Assembly (NCBI GenBank): GCA_005883615.1
Contig: VBEC01000031.1
Span: 1 to 33,734, forward strand
Direction of reading: 5' to 3'
DNA: 33,734 bases
Source of the DNA: Chloroflexota bacterium
GTDB lineage: Bacteria; Chloroflexota; Limnocylindria; Limnocylindrales; CSP1-4
Numbering within the stretch: position 1 is the first letter of the stretch; each line of letters begins with the position of its first letter. Of this stretch, positions 19,322 to 27,938 are shown one piece after another. The notes under the pieces were generated by a model. The model had not been told where the DNA came from and did not search any database. It saw only the letters and a list, made by a program, of their open reading frames with translations. Both the position numbers and the translations under genes were made by a program.

Positions 19322-20220
19322 CGCGAGTTTCGGCGTCCCGCGCGACCGCGTACGATCACATTGACGGCCAGCACGAACAGGAGCAGCAGCAGGGCTGCTC
19401 CCCAGGCCTGGCTGTTCTGCGCTTCGTACGGTTGACGCGCGTTGACGAAGATGAACAGGGGCAGTGCATCCATTGGCTTGCCAAGGCCCCCGACGTTGAT
19501 CAGCTGGTTTCCGAAGGCCGTGAAGATCAACGGCGCCGTCTCGCCCGCAGCTCGCGCCACTGCCAGCATGAGGCCCGCCGCCACCCCGCTCAACCCTGTC
19601 CTGAGGACCACCGACAGGGCAGTCCGCCACATCGGCACGCCGAGTGCCAGGGAAGCCTCGCGCAGGCTGCCGGGAACGAGTCGAAGGCTCTCCTCGGTCG
19701 TCCGCATGACCACCGGCACCATGATGATCGCCAGTGCGAGGCTGCCCGCCAACGCGTTGAACTGGTGGAACGGCAGCACGAACAGGGCGAATGCGAAGAT
19801 GCCGATCAGGATCGACGGGATGCCCACCATGACGTCGGCGGCGAAGCGGATCAGGGTTGCGGTGCGCCGGCCGCTGAACTCGACCGTGTAGAGCGCTGCC
19901 AGCACCCCAATCGGCGCGGCGATGACCGCTGCGATCGGGACGATCTGGAGCGACCCGAGGATTGCCGCGGCCGCGCCTCCACCCAGGCCCAGCGCGCGAG
20001 TGGGTCGCGTAAGCAGATCCAGGTTGAGTGCCCCGGCGCCATTCATGACCACGAACGTCACGAGGGCACCGAGAGGCACCACGCAGGCCACCGCGGCGAG
20101 CAAAGCCACGCCCTGGAAGGCGCTGTTGACCAGCGAGCGGCGCCTGTCCGCCCTCGTGCGCACGAGGAGCGCCGCGGCGGGCCGCCCTGCAACGAGGGAA
20201 GAGGGAATGCCCTGGCTCAC
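19318..20220 (-). CDS. pstA: Phosphate ABC transporter permease PstA
   Basis: A 300-residue inner-membrane permease with about six spans. The binding-protein-dependent transport signature reads [27 protein letters not shown] (the EAA loop) and [18 protein letters not shown], the latter typical of PstA. It pairs with PstC to form the phosphate channel. GTG 20220 begins 2 bp after the pstC stop, and GGAGG lies 6 nt before it, overlapping the end of pstC, so translation is coupled. The much longer frame to 20997 runs through pstC in another phase and was not used. Confidence 0.94.
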   Translation of the reverse strand: MSQGIPSSLVAGRPAAALLVRTRADRRRSLVNSAFQGVALLAAVACVVPLGALVTFVVMNGAGALNLDLLTRPTRALGLGGGAAAAILGSLQIVPIAAVIAAPIGVLAALYTVEFSGRRTATLIRFAADVMVGIPSILIGIFAFALFVLPFHQFNALAGSLALAIIMVPVVMRTTEESLRLVPGSLREASLALGVPMWRTALSVVLRTGLSGVAAGLMLAVARAAGETAPLIFTAFGNQLINVGGLGKPMDALPLFIFVNARQPYEAQNSQAWGAALLLLLFVLAVNVIVRGRAGRRNSR

Positions 20221-20222
20221 GC

Positions 20223-21116
20223 TCAGCCTCCCGACGCCAGGCCGCCGCCGTCGCCTGCGACCTGGCGGACGAGCAACCGGGCGATGACATTCAGGGCGAG
20301 TGTGATGGCGAGGAGAACGAGGCCGAGCGCGATGAGGCTCTGGGTCTGGATTCCGACCTGCGCCTCGTTGAACGTGGTCGCGATCTTCGAGGCGATCGTC
20401 TGCGCCTGGTCGAAGACGCGCGTCGGCACGATATCCTTGTTGCCGATCACCATCGTCACGGCCATCGTCTCGCCCAGCGCGCGACCGAGGCCGAGGATGA
20501 CCGCGCCCACGATGCCCGAGCGGGCGTACGGGAGAACGGCACGGCGGGTGGTCTCCCAGCGTGTCGCGCCCAGCGCCAGCATTGCCTCGCGCTGCGCGCC
20601 GGGCACCGCGACGATCACTTCGCGGGACACCGACACGATGGTCGGCACGATCATGATCGCCAGGACGACGCTCGCGCTGAACAGCCCGATCCCGAACGCC
20701 GGTCCACTGAAGATCGGGATGAAGCCGAGCGCCCCAACCAGCCATTTCTCGACGGTGTCGCGCAGGAAAGGGCTCAGGACGAACACGCCCCACAGGCCCA
20801 CCACGACGCTTGGAATGGCGGCCAGCAGCTCGACCAGGAACGTCAGCGGAACGGACAGCCAGCGCGGCGCCAGCTCGGCGAGGAAGATCGCGGTCAAGAG
20901 GCTGAGGGGCACGGCGATGATGAGGGCGAGCAGTGAGGACTCCACCGTGCCGGCCACGAATGGCAGCGCGCCGTAGACCCCGTTGACGACGTCCCACGTC
21001 GTCCCGCCCAGGAAGCCCAGCCCGAACCGGGCCCAGGTGCCCGCCGATTCGATCGCCAGCCGAATCGTGATTCCGGCCAGCAGCACGACGATCAGGCCCG
21101 CCGCGACGAGCGTCAC
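20223..21116 (-). CDS. pstC: Phosphate ABC transporter permease PstC
   Basis: A 297-residue inner-membrane permease, first gene of the pst operon. It shows [19 protein letters not shown] (PstC-typical), the EAA loop [27 protein letters not shown] and [21 protein letters not shown] 21116 starts it two residues before the first membrane span, which is short for PstC. In frame upstream there is plausible PstC-like sequence ([10 protein letters not shown]) but no ATG, GTG or TTG before a stop near 21230, and the one CTG there lacks a Shine-Dalgarno, so I keep the GTG. No pstS (phosphate-binding protein) lies next to it; it must be elsewhere. The PHO-box-like repeats lie about 200 bp upstream. Confidence 0.92.
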   Translation of the reverse strand: MTLVAAGLIVVLLAGITIRLAIESAGTWARFGLGFLGGTTWDVVNGVYGALPFVAGTVESSLLALIIAVPLSLLTAIFLAELAPRWLSVPLTFLVELLAAIPSVVVGLWGVFVLSPFLRDTVEKWLVGALGFIPIFSGPAFGIGLFSASVVLAIMIVPTIVSVSREVIVAVPGAQREAMLALGATRWETTRRAVLPYARSGIVGAVILGLGRALGETMAVTMVIGNKDIVPTRVFDQAQTIASKIATTFNEAQVGIQTQSLIALGLVLLAITLALNVIARLLVRQVAGDGGGLASGG

Positions 21117-21321
21117 GAGTCGGAAGGCCGCATCGGTCTGCCAGCCTGCCGCCGCACGCAGTTCGGCGAAGCGCCCGGACTGAGGCCGAGGAGTTCGAGT
21201 CGATGCGGCTATGGCCTCGTCACCACTTCCTGTGCGTCAGACATCGGTCCCCCTTGCGGGCATGCGCGCGCTCCCGCTGGCAACCGTCCATCCCCCGCGG
21301 CTGCGCCCTCAGGTTGGTTTC

Positions 21322-21365
21322 CGTTGATGAACGAGGGGTGATGCGACCGTTAACAGGCCGTTACC
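21322..21365 (-). promoter_or_regulatory. PHO-box-like operator: four contiguous 11-nt direct repeats
   Basis: In the 361-bp gap between the divergent pstC and ppk genes, the minus strand reads as four adjoining 11-mers: GGTAACGGCCT, GTTAACGGTCG, CATCACCCCTC and GTTCATCAACG. The period is exactly 11 and the 5' part of each unit follows G(G/T)T(A/C)A(C/T) or TCAC. This is the layout of PhoP boxes in actinomycetes (11-nt units, GTTCACC core) and of PhoB boxes in enterobacteria. Unit orientation points toward pst, about 200 bp from its start; the array is also about 110 bp from the ppk ATG. The rest of the gap holds a TACGAT -10-like hexamer near 21415 on the ppk side and the ppk leader hairpin; I see no gene in it. 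Confidence 0.6.
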
Positions 21366-21439
21366 GACGGCGAGTCAGGCCGGGCGGGGACACAGTTCCA
21401 TAACATTCGCGTGCTACGATCCGGCGCCTGCCCAGGGGT

Positions 21440-21456
21440 GGTGCCAAGCAGGCACC
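21440..21456 (+). other. Small hairpin in the ppk leader
   Basis: A 6-bp stem GGTGCC / GGCACC with a 5-nt loop, just upstream of AGGAG (21461-21465) and the ppk ATG. It could influence ribosome access or transcript stability; there is no direct evidence of a function. Confidence 0.3.
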
Positions 21457-21477
21457 GGTCAGGAGTCCATCGCCGAC

Positions 21478-23661
21478 ATGGTCAGCGTCCACAGCGAGCC
21501 CAGCGCCCCCGGATCGGCGACCCCGAGCGGACGCACGTCCCGCCGCAACGGCCACCCGCCGCCCTTCCCGTACATCAACCGCGAGCTCAGCTGGCTGGAG
21601 TTCAACGCGCGCGTCCTCTATGAAGCGCGTGACCAACGCAACCCGGCACTCGAGCGCGCGCGATTCCTTGCGATCTTCGCGTCGAACCTCGACGAGTTCT
21701 TCCAGGTTCGAGTGGCCGGGCTGCGCCAGCAGCACCGCCTCGGGTCGAGCAAGACCTCGCCCGACGGGCTGACGGCGGCTCAGCAGCTCGAGGCCGCGCG
21801 CAAACGCGTCCTCCAGCTCGTCGCAGAACACTCGGTGGCCTGGGCGGAGCTGCGCACCACGCTCGCCGCGAGCGACATCGCGATCCTGGAGTACGCGTCT
21901 GTTCCCCAGCATCACGCCCGGTTGCGCGAGCGGTTTGTGGAGGAGATCTTCCCTGTTCTGACGCCACTTGCAGTTGCTCCGGGACACCCGTTCCCGTACA
22001 TCAGCACGATGTCGTTGTCGCTTGCCGTCGGCCTGCTGGACCCGGAGACGGGTGAGCGCCGGTTCGCCCGGGTAAAGGTGCCGCAGCTGCTCTCGCGGCT
22101 CCTCGAAGTCGAGCCGGGCAAATTCGTGCTGCTCGATCAGGTCATTGCCGCCAACCTGGATCTTCTCTTCCGGGGCATGGTGATCAGCGAGAGCCACCTC
22201 TTCCGCGTCACACGCAATGCCGACCTGGCGATCGAGGAAGACGAGGCCGACGACCTCCTGCTGGCAATCGAGGAAGAGCTCCGGCGGCGGCGATTTGGCG
22301 ACGCGGTACGCCTCGAGGTCGAGCGGTCCATGCCGGCGGCGACGCGCCAGCTCCTCCTGCGCGGGATCGGCCTGGCCGAGGACGACTGCTACGAGATCTC
22401 CGGGATGCTCGACCTGACCGCCCTGGCCGAACTGTCGAGCCTCGACCGGCCGGACCTCAAGCTGCAGAGCTGGAGCCCGGTCGTCCCGGCACGCCTGGTA
22501 CCCCCGGACGACGATGAACCGGCCGATGTCTTCGCAGCCGTCCGAACAGGGGACATCCTCGTCCACCACCCGTACGAGAGCTTCACGGCGTCGGTGGAGC
22601 GCTTCATCGCGCAGGCCGCGGCGGATCCCGAGGTCCTCACGATCAAGCAGACGCTGTACCGCACGTCGGGCGACTCCCCGATCGTTCAGTCGCTCATTCG
22701 CGCCGCCGAGAGCGGCAAGCAGGTCGTGGTCCTGGTCGAGATCAAGGCGCGCTTCGACGAGGAGGCCAACATCGTCTGGGCCCGGAAGCTGGAGCAGGCC
22801 GGAGCACACGTGGTGTACGGGCTCGTGGGGCTCAAGACGCACAGCAAGACGGCCCTCGTGGTACGTCGCGAGGGGTCGATCCTTCGCCGCTACGTTCACA
22901 TCGGTACGGGCAACTACAACCCGCGAACCGCGCGCGGCTACGTGGATCTCGGTTTGTTCACCTGCCGGCCGGAGATCGGCGAGGATGTGACGGACCTCTT
23001 CAACGTCCTGACCGGCCTGTCACGGCAGGACTCCTTCCGCCGGCTGCTCGTCGCACCCCTCACGCTGCGGCGGCGGTTCCTCGAGCTCGTCGACCGCGAG
23101 ATCGAGCACGCCCGATCCGCGCGCCACGCGAAGATCGTGCTCAAGGTCAATGCCATCGTCGACGAGCCGGTCATCGCGGCCCTCTACGCAGCGAGCTCGG
23201 CTGGCGTAGAGATCGACATCATTGCCCGCGGCACCTGCTCGGTCCGGCCCGGCCTCGCGGGCACATCCGAGCGCATCCGGGTGCGCTCGATCGTGGGCGA
23301 GTTCCTGGAGCACTCGCGGATCTGGGGGTTCGAGAACGGTGGAGAGCGAGAGTGGTATATCGGCTCGGCCGACCTGATGGACCGAAACCTCGACCGGCGC
23401 GTGGAGGCCGTGGCACCGGTGGACGATCCCGAGGCCCGACGACGTATCGAGGAGATCATCGCCGTGATGCTGGCCGACACACGGCGCTCCTGGCAGCTCC
23501 AGAGCGACGGTTCCTGGCGGAGGACAGAGGGGGGTGGCGACCAGCAGACCATTGTGGACACGTTTGCCGAGCTCAAGGAGCGCGCGCGGGCAGCGGCAGC
23601 GGCCGCCCTGACCCCGAGGCGTCCGGGTGAGGGCTCGGGCTCCCTCGACCCAGCGGCCTGA
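21478..23661 (+). CDS. ppk: Polyphosphate kinase 1
   Basis: A 727-residue PPK1, full length. The N domain is seen as YINRELSWLEFNARVL, the head domain follows, and the catalytic region contains KQTLYRTSGDSPIVQSLIRAAESGKQV and the two conserved histidines. His455 is in GLKTHSKTALVV (equivalent to the autophosphorylated E. coli His435, as I recall the numbering) and His474 is in YVHIGTGNYNPRTARGY, the same 19-residue spacing as in E. coli. It makes polyphosphate reversibly from ATP at the membrane or nucleoid. The ATG has AGGAG 12 nt upstream, a long spacing. It diverges from pstCAB-phoU across a PHO-box-like array, and the CYTH/CHAD gene starts 2 bp after its stop, so the two are one operon. 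Confidence 0.97.
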   Translation: MVSVHSEPSAPGSATPSGRTSRRNGHPPPFPYINRELSWLEFNARVLYEARDQRNPALERARFLAIFASNLDEFFQVRVAGLRQQHRLGSSKTSPDGLTAAQQLEAARKRVLQLVAEHSVAWAELRTTLAASDIAILEYASVPQHHARLRERFVEEIFPVLTPLAVAPGHPFPYISTMSLSLAVGLLDPETGERRFARVKVPQLLSRLLEVEPGKFVLLDQVIAANLDLLFRGMVISESHLFRVTRNADLAIEEDEADDLLLAIEEELRRRRFGDAVRLEVERSMPAATRQLLLRGIGLAEDDCYEISGMLDLTALAELSSLDRPDLKLQSWSPVVPARLVPPDDDEPADVFAAVRTGDILVHHPYESFTASVERFIAQAAADPEVLTIKQTLYRTSGDSPIVQSLIRAAESGKQVVVLVEIKARFDEEANIVWARKLEQAGAHVVYGLVGLKTHSKTALVVRREGSILRRYVHIGTGNYNPRTARGYVDLGLFTCRPEIGEDVTDLFNVLTGLSRQDSFRRLLVAPLTLRRRFLELVDREIEHARSARHAKIVLKVNAIVDEPVIAALYAASSAGVEIDIIARGTCSVRPGLAGTSERIRVRSIVGEFLEHSRIWGFENGGEREWYIGSADLMDRNLDRRVEAVAPVDDPEARRRIEEIIAVMLADTRRSWQLQSDGSWRRTEGGGDQQTIVDTFAELKERARAAAAAALTPRRPGEGSGSLDPAA

Positions 23662-23663
23662 CG

Positions 23664-25436
23664 GTGAGCGAGCCGAGCGCGGCCCGCGGGACCGGCGATC
23701 ACGGCAAGGGTCGCTCGCCGACGGTCGCTCAGCCGCCTGGCGCGGCCCGACCAGGGTGGAACGGCGAGAGACCAGACGATCTGCCAGTCGAGGTCGAGCT
23801 CAAGTTCCAGGCCGCCGGGCCCGCCGACCTCGAGCGGATCCTGGCGGCCGAGCGGCTCGGGCCATTCCGGGCGATTTCCGATGTCGTTACTTCGGACCAT
23901 CGAGATCGCTATGTCGACACCGAAGACGCTTCGCTTCGGGCTGCCGGCTACGCGGCGCGAATACGCAGCACGGGTGGGACGCGGACGGTCACGGTCAAGT
24001 CTGTCGAGCACCCTGGGGATGGGGCCGAGCTCGGCATCGGTCCTCCGACCGCCACGAAGGAATTGGCCAGTCGCCATGGACCCCTCCGGCGCGTCGAGCT
24101 GGAGGGTCCCGCGACGGCGGGCAAGCCCCGCGCCTGGCCGGCTTCCGCGGCGCGGTCGTTGATCCTCGAGCTGTGCGGCGACAAGCCACTGAAAACCGTC
24201 GTTGCCCTGAGCCAGCGGCGCCGTCGGCGCGACCTTCGCGCCGACGATGGCAGCCGTGCCGAGTTGAGCGCCGACATCGTTTCCGTGCTCAAGGGCGGAC
24301 GGACGATCGGTCGATTCTCGGAGCTGGAGGTCGAGCTCACGGAGGGCGAGGTCGGCCGGCTCGAGTCCCTGGGCGAGTGGCTCGGCCGGCGCAAGGGGCT
24401 CGCGCCGAGCCGTCAGTCGAAGCTCGAATCGGCCTTGCTGGCAACACAAGCGCCCTCCCCTTCGCCGGCGGCATCCCCCTCCTCGGGCCCGAAGGCCGGG
24501 GGCAATCCGCCTCGCACTCCCGGTGTCCGCGCTGACGACGCGATGGCCGAAGCCGGTCGTAAGGTCATTGCCTTCCAGCTGCGACGGATGGCTGCGCGGG
24601 AGACCGGCACGCGGGCCGGCCTCGACAACGAGGAACTGCACGGCATGCGAGTTGCGACCCGCCGTCTACGGGCGGCCTGGCGAATATTCGGCGACGCGTT
24701 CGTCCCCCGAAAGGGGCGCCGGCAGCGGCGAGCTCTTCGCGAGGTCGCGGGCCGGCTGGGAGAGGTGCGCGACCTCGACGTCCTTCTGGAGGACGCCGCC
24801 GGCTACCTCGCCCGCCACGAAGCAGCCCACGCGGCCGGCCTCGAGCCGCTTCTCACCGATTGGCGTAGCCGTCGGGACGAAGCGCGCGAGCAGCTCATCG
24901 AGGAGCTCGATTCGTCGCGCTATCTCGGGTTGGTGGACGGAATCAAGGCCTTCCTCGAAGACCCGCTTGCGGCCCGGCCGACAGCGCCGCTGGACCCGCA
25001 CCGGGTCAGGGACAGTGCTCCCAGCCGGATATGGAGTGCCTTCGAAAAGGTTCGCGCGCACGAATCGGTCCTGCGTTACGCGGACGTCGAGACGCTCCAT
25101 CAGCTTCGGATTGCGGCGAAGTGGCTGCGCTATTCGATCGAGTTCGTGCGCGAGCCTCTCGGCGACGACGCAGGGGACGTCGTCCAGGCGGTTGTCGTGC
25201 TGCAGGACCACCTGGGCATGCTGCACGACGCAGATGTCGCTGCGAACTTGATCCGGACGTTCCTGGTCGAGCAGGGCGATCACCTAGAGGCGGAGGAGAT
25301 CGCTTCCATCGGCCAGTACCTCGTCGACCGCGAACGCGAGATCGCCAGACTGCAAAAGGGAGTAGGGCGTCCCTGGCGAGGAGTCGTAGGGCCGCGCTCG
25401 CGGCGCCGCCTCGGACGAGCTCTCGCCCAGATGTGA
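23664..25436 (+). CDS. CYTH-CHAD domain protein, polyphosphate-associated
   Basis: A 590-residue protein. After a 40-residue disordered start comes a CYTH (triphosphate tunnel) domain at about residues 42-250 with the ExExK signature EVELKFQ and basic/acidic strand residues (RDRYVDTED, AARIRSTGGTRTVTVKS, SELEVELTEGEV). A Ser/Pro-rich linker follows, then a CHAD domain at about 290-590 with ELHGMRVATRRLRAAWR and LHQLRIAAKWLRYSIEF. CYTH tunnels bind triphosphate or polyphosphate and may hydrolyse it; CHAD helical bundles bind polyphosphate through conserved His, Arg and Lys and locate to polyphosphate granules. GTG 23664 is 2 bp after the ppk stop. The CHAD end converges on ppx with 24 bp between. 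The context makes polyphosphate binding or degradation the best assignment. Confidence 0.92.
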   Translation: MSEPSAARGTGDHGKGRSPTVAQPPGAARPGWNGERPDDLPVEVELKFQAAGPADLERILAAERLGPFRAISDVVTSDHRDRYVDTEDASLRAAGYAARIRSTGGTRTVTVKSVEHPGDGAELGIGPPTATKELASRHGPLRRVELEGPATAGKPRAWPASAARSLILELCGDKPLKTVVALSQRRRRRDLRADDGSRAELSADIVSVLKGGRTIGRFSELEVELTEGEVGRLESLGEWLGRRKGLAPSRQSKLESALLATQAPSPSPAASPSSGPKAGGNPPRTPGVRADDAMAEAGRKVIAFQLRRMAARETGTRAGLDNEELHGMRVATRRLRAAWRIFGDAFVPRKGRRQRRALREVAGRLGEVRDLDVLLEDAAGYLARHEAAHAAGLEPLLTDWRSRRDEAREQLIEELDSSRYLGLVDGIKAFLEDPLAARPTAPLDPHRVRDSAPSRIWSAFEKVRAHESVLRYADVETLHQLRIAAKWLRYSIEFVREPLGDDAGDVVQAVVVLQDHLGMLHDADVAANLIRTFLVEQGDHLEAEEIASIGQYLVDREREIARLQKGVGRPWRGVVGPRSRRRLGRALAQM

Positions 25437-25460
25437 GCTGCGGCGCGGAGGCTGCTCAGG

Positions 25461-26483
25461 CTAGCGTGTCCAGCCGCTGACGAATTCGGGGATGCGCAGC
25501 CGCCAGTCGTGGCCGCCTCGCGCCAGGACGAGGACCAGCCCTTCTCGAATGCTGGCGTCGGCGACTTGCAGCAGATCCGCGTCGTAGCGATACAGCACGG
25601 CTTCGAGAATGGCGGCACCGGCGGGCAGGATCTGTGCGCGCGTCCGGTTCATGGCGTGGCGCTCCGCGACCTGCTCGGCGGGTTCCACGGCGAGGGTGGC
25701 GAGCGCCTCTTCGAGCCTGCGTCGATCGAGGGTCCGGTCGAGCGTCGCGGCGGGGATCAATCGGAGCAGGTTTGTCGCTGTTCCGCCTACCGCGACGATC
25801 TCCAGGCCGGCGGCGTCCGGCGCGTCCTTCAACGACGCTCGAGCCTGGGCACGCAGCTCGTCGATCTCACGCGTCAGGGGCGGATCGTGCTCGACCACCG
25901 AACGCGTGAGCTGAGCGGAGCCGAGCCGCAGGCCGACCGCCACTGGGGAGCCCCCCGGCGAATGGACCACCACCTCGGTACTGCCGCCTCCGACGTCGAC
26001 CACCACCAGCTCCCCGGTCAGCCTGCGCGCCCCGCTGACCCCGATGAGGGTCAGGTATGCCTCTTCCTCGTGTGTCAGGACCTCCAGCGGGATGCCGGTT
26101 GCGGCCTCTACTTCGCGCCTTGCATCGTCTGCGTCGGCCGCACGCCGGAACGGCTGCGTCCCGACGAAGGCGATCGCCGCGGCTCCCAGCCGTCGGCCGG
26201 CATCGGCGTAGGCGACCAGCGACGCCACGAACCTGCCGCGCACCTCCGGCCCGAAGCTGCCCTCCTCCGCGGCATCGCCCAGCCCCAGGAACACCGACTC
26301 GTCGAGCAACGGTTGCAGCCGGTGGCCCGAAACGACGGCCGCCAGAAGATGCACGGAATTGGCGCCGGCATCGACCGCGGCGACGACCTTCGGAGCAGCC
26401 CCTCGTTCAGCGCTCGTTCGCGGGTGGCTCCGAACCGTCGCGTTTTCGAAGAGACCTCCGGGGCGTGATGCCGCGCGTAGCAG
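25461..26483 (-). CDS. ppx: Ppx/GppA-family exopolyphosphatase
   Basis: A Ppx/GppA phosphatase of the ASKHA fold that removes phosphate from polyphosphate ends or from pppGpp. Phosphate-1 motif VVAAVDAGANSVHLLAAVV, then FVGTQPFRRAADAD and LEVLTHEEEAYLTLIGVSG (the catalytic-Glu region), phosphate-2 VVVDVGGGSTEVVV and the adenosine-type motif IVAVGGTATNL are all present. It is a short form of about 310 residues without the C-terminal HD-like domain. The start is unresolved: the conserved part begins near 26390, but there is no ATG, GTG or TTG in frame before about 26675, deep inside the upstream gene. I use CTG 26483 as a nominal start; it has no Shine-Dalgarno. Overlap with the H1-like gene is certain for any of these starts. 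Confidence 0.85.
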   Translation of the reverse strand: MLRAASRPGGLFENATVRSHPRTSAERGAAPKVVAAVDAGANSVHLLAAVVSGHRLQPLLDESVFLGLGDAAEEGSFGPEVRGRFVASLVAYADAGRRLGAAAIAFVGTQPFRRAADADDARREVEAATGIPLEVLTHEEEAYLTLIGVSGARRLTGELVVVDVGGGSTEVVVHSPGGSPVAVGLRLGSAQLTRSVVEHDPPLTREIDELRAQARASLKDAPDAAGLEIVAVGGTATNLLRLIPAATLDRTLDRRRLEEALATLAVEPAEQVAERHAMNRTRAQILPAGAAILEAVLYRYDADLLQVADASIREGLVLVLARGGHDWRLRIPEFVSGWTR

Positions 26484-26988
26484 GCCGCTGAGCGGTTCGC
26501 GGACGGCTGGTCCTCCCGGCGCTCGCAGGCCTCGCCGACGTCCCTTTCGTAGCCGAGGCAGGCGAGGACGCAGTTCTCGCCGAGCGAGAGCCCGCCGCTG
26601 CACTCTTGACAGGCGGCTGGGAGGGCGGTTCGGCAGCCGGCGCGGACACCACGGCCCGTGCGCTGCGGTGTCCATCGGTCGACTGCGTCGGCTGATCGGC
26701 CGCCGAGCCCGCAACCCGGGCAGTAGCCGGAATCGCCTTGATGCGGGAGGTCAGGGCGGCGACAAGCGCGGTTGCGGCCTCGAGCTGTTTCGTCCGCTTG
26801 CCGACCTTCTTTCCGGATGCGCGGGCGGCCTCCAGCTGGGATCGACGTTTGGATTCCTCGGCCCGGGCGGCATCGAGCTTCCTGGTCAGGCGTTCGGCCC
26901 TGCCGGCCACCTTGCGCTCCGCCATGGGGGGTCCGACGGGCTCGGAGGTATGGGCGGCCTCCTCTGTCGCGGTGCGGCTCTTCTTCAT
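26407..26988 (-). CDS. Basic, histone-H1/AlgP-like low-complexity protein
   Basis: A 193-residue protein in two parts. Residues about 20-90 form a predicted coiled coil rich in Ala, Arg, Lys and Glu (AERLTRKLDAARAEESKRR, EAARASGKKVGKRTKQLEAA). From residue about 95 it is a disordered tail of Ser, Ala, Thr, Pro and Arg with repeated SARTA / SARPAS / RTAQRPAT-like pieces, close in style to the tails of histone H1-like bacterial proteins such as AlgP. AlgP is reported as a polyphosphate-granule protein in Pseudomonas. Since this gene lies between ppx and a phosphoesterase, a granule-binding or nucleoid role is attractive but is inference; low-complexity tails arise easily. ATG 26988 overlaps the phosphoesterase stop (ATGA). 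Confidence 0.7.
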   Translation of the reverse strand: MKKSRTATEEAAHTSEPVGPPMAERKVAGRAERLTRKLDAARAEESKRRSQLEAARASGKKVGKRTKQLEAATALVAALTSRIKAIPATARVAGSAADQPTQSTDGHRSARAVVSAPAAEPPSQPPVKSAAAGSRSARTASSPASATKGTSARPASAGRTSRPRTAQRPATRGITPRRSLRKRDGSEPPANER

Positions 26989-27938
26989 CGCCCTCTCCCC
27001 TTGCCCGACTTCAACGGCACGTCCGCATCGTCGCCGATGCCAACCTCCAGGCTTCCCTCGAACAGGGACGTTGTGCGTCCGGTCGCCACGGAGCAGCGGA
27101 CGACCCGGAGTATGCCATCGCCCGCAACGATCTCGAGGAAGCTGGCGTCACGCCGGCCGTCGTTGACCAGTGCACCGGCGCTTGCCACGACCAGGGAATG
27201 GCGCCCATCGGCGATCTGCCAGGCGTTGGCGCGATGGACATGGCCGTGAAGTGCGAGGTGCACCTCGCTGTCACACAGGAAGGACAGGAGATCGCCTGCC
27301 CGAGCGACAAGATCCCCCTCGCGAACCTTCCGACCGGCGACCGGAAGGAGAGCGTGGTGCGTGGCAAAGACGCGCATGGTCCCAGGGGGCATCCGGCGCA
27401 GCTGTCGCCCCGCGCGCTGCAGGGCAGACCCGCGCACTCGCGGCGTCGAGTTCACCGCCACGACTCCGACGCCCGGCGAAAGATGGACTCCCTCGAGCGC
27501 ACCGAAGCGCTCGGCGAAAGCCGCCGCCAGCTCCGAGCCATCGTCCGCAGGCTCCTCATGCTGTCCCTCCTCCGGGCCCCGTGGTCCATCGTCGCCGTCC
27601 ACCTGGTCGAAGCCGAAGCTCAGGGCAGGTTCCAGCGACAGGAAGTAATCGAGATCGGAATCGACCGGCAGGGCGATCGACTCCCCAGGCGGCCCCACCG
27701 ACGGCACCAGGTCGCGATTGCCGGGAAGCACGACCCGAGGAATCGGGCCGAGTCGGTCGAGCTCGGCAGCCACCGCATCGAGCTCGGCTGGGCGCCCGTT
27801 GGCGGAGAGATCGCCGGTGACAACGACCAGGTCCGGGCCGCGGCGCAGCGTCGCGCCAACCAGGGCGTGGAGGCCGGCACGCAGTTCCGCGCTGCCGTCG
27901 AAGTGAAAGTCGGACAGGTGAGCGATCCGAACGGTCAA
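26985..27938 (-). CDS. Calcineurin-like metallophosphoesterase with altered GNH motif
   Basis: A 317-residue dimetal phosphoesterase. The motifs are D10-x-H12 in LSDFHF, GD with D43 in VVTGDLS, GN with N74 in LPGNRD, H194 in FATHH and GHVH with H233 and H235. In most family members the third motif is GNH(D/E), the His acting in catalysis or transition-state binding; here it is Arg75 (CGC). Residues about 113-138 form an acidic insert. The substrate is unknown; relatives hydrolyse cyclic nucleotides, nucleotides or phospholipids. I chose TTG 27938 because it overlaps the stop of the upstream kinase (TTGA), has GAGGG just upstream and gives the usual start MTVRIAHLSD. The frame to 28079 lies within the kinase gene. 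Confidence 0.88.
   Translation of the reverse strand: MTVRIAHLSDFHFDGSAELRAGLHALVGATLRRGPDLVVVTGDLSANGRPAELDAVAAELDRLGPIPRVVLPGNRDLVPSVGPPGESIALPVDSDLDYFLSLEPALSFGFDQVDGDDGPRGPEEGQHEEPADDGSELAAAFAERFGALEGVHLSPGVGVVAVNSTPRVRGSALQRAGRQLRRMPPGTMRVFATHHALLPVAGRKVREGDLVARAGDLLSFLCDSEVHLALHGHVHRANAWQIADGRHSLVVASAGALVNDGRRDASFLEIVAGDGILRVVRCSVATGRTTSLFEGSLEVGIGDDADVPLKSGKGRGR

Noticed and set aside
21116-21230. A CTG or other rare start for pstC upstream of GTG 21116.
   Set aside because: The upstream residues look faintly PstC-like, but the in-frame CTG has no Shine-Dalgarno and the GTG product already holds the whole membrane domain.
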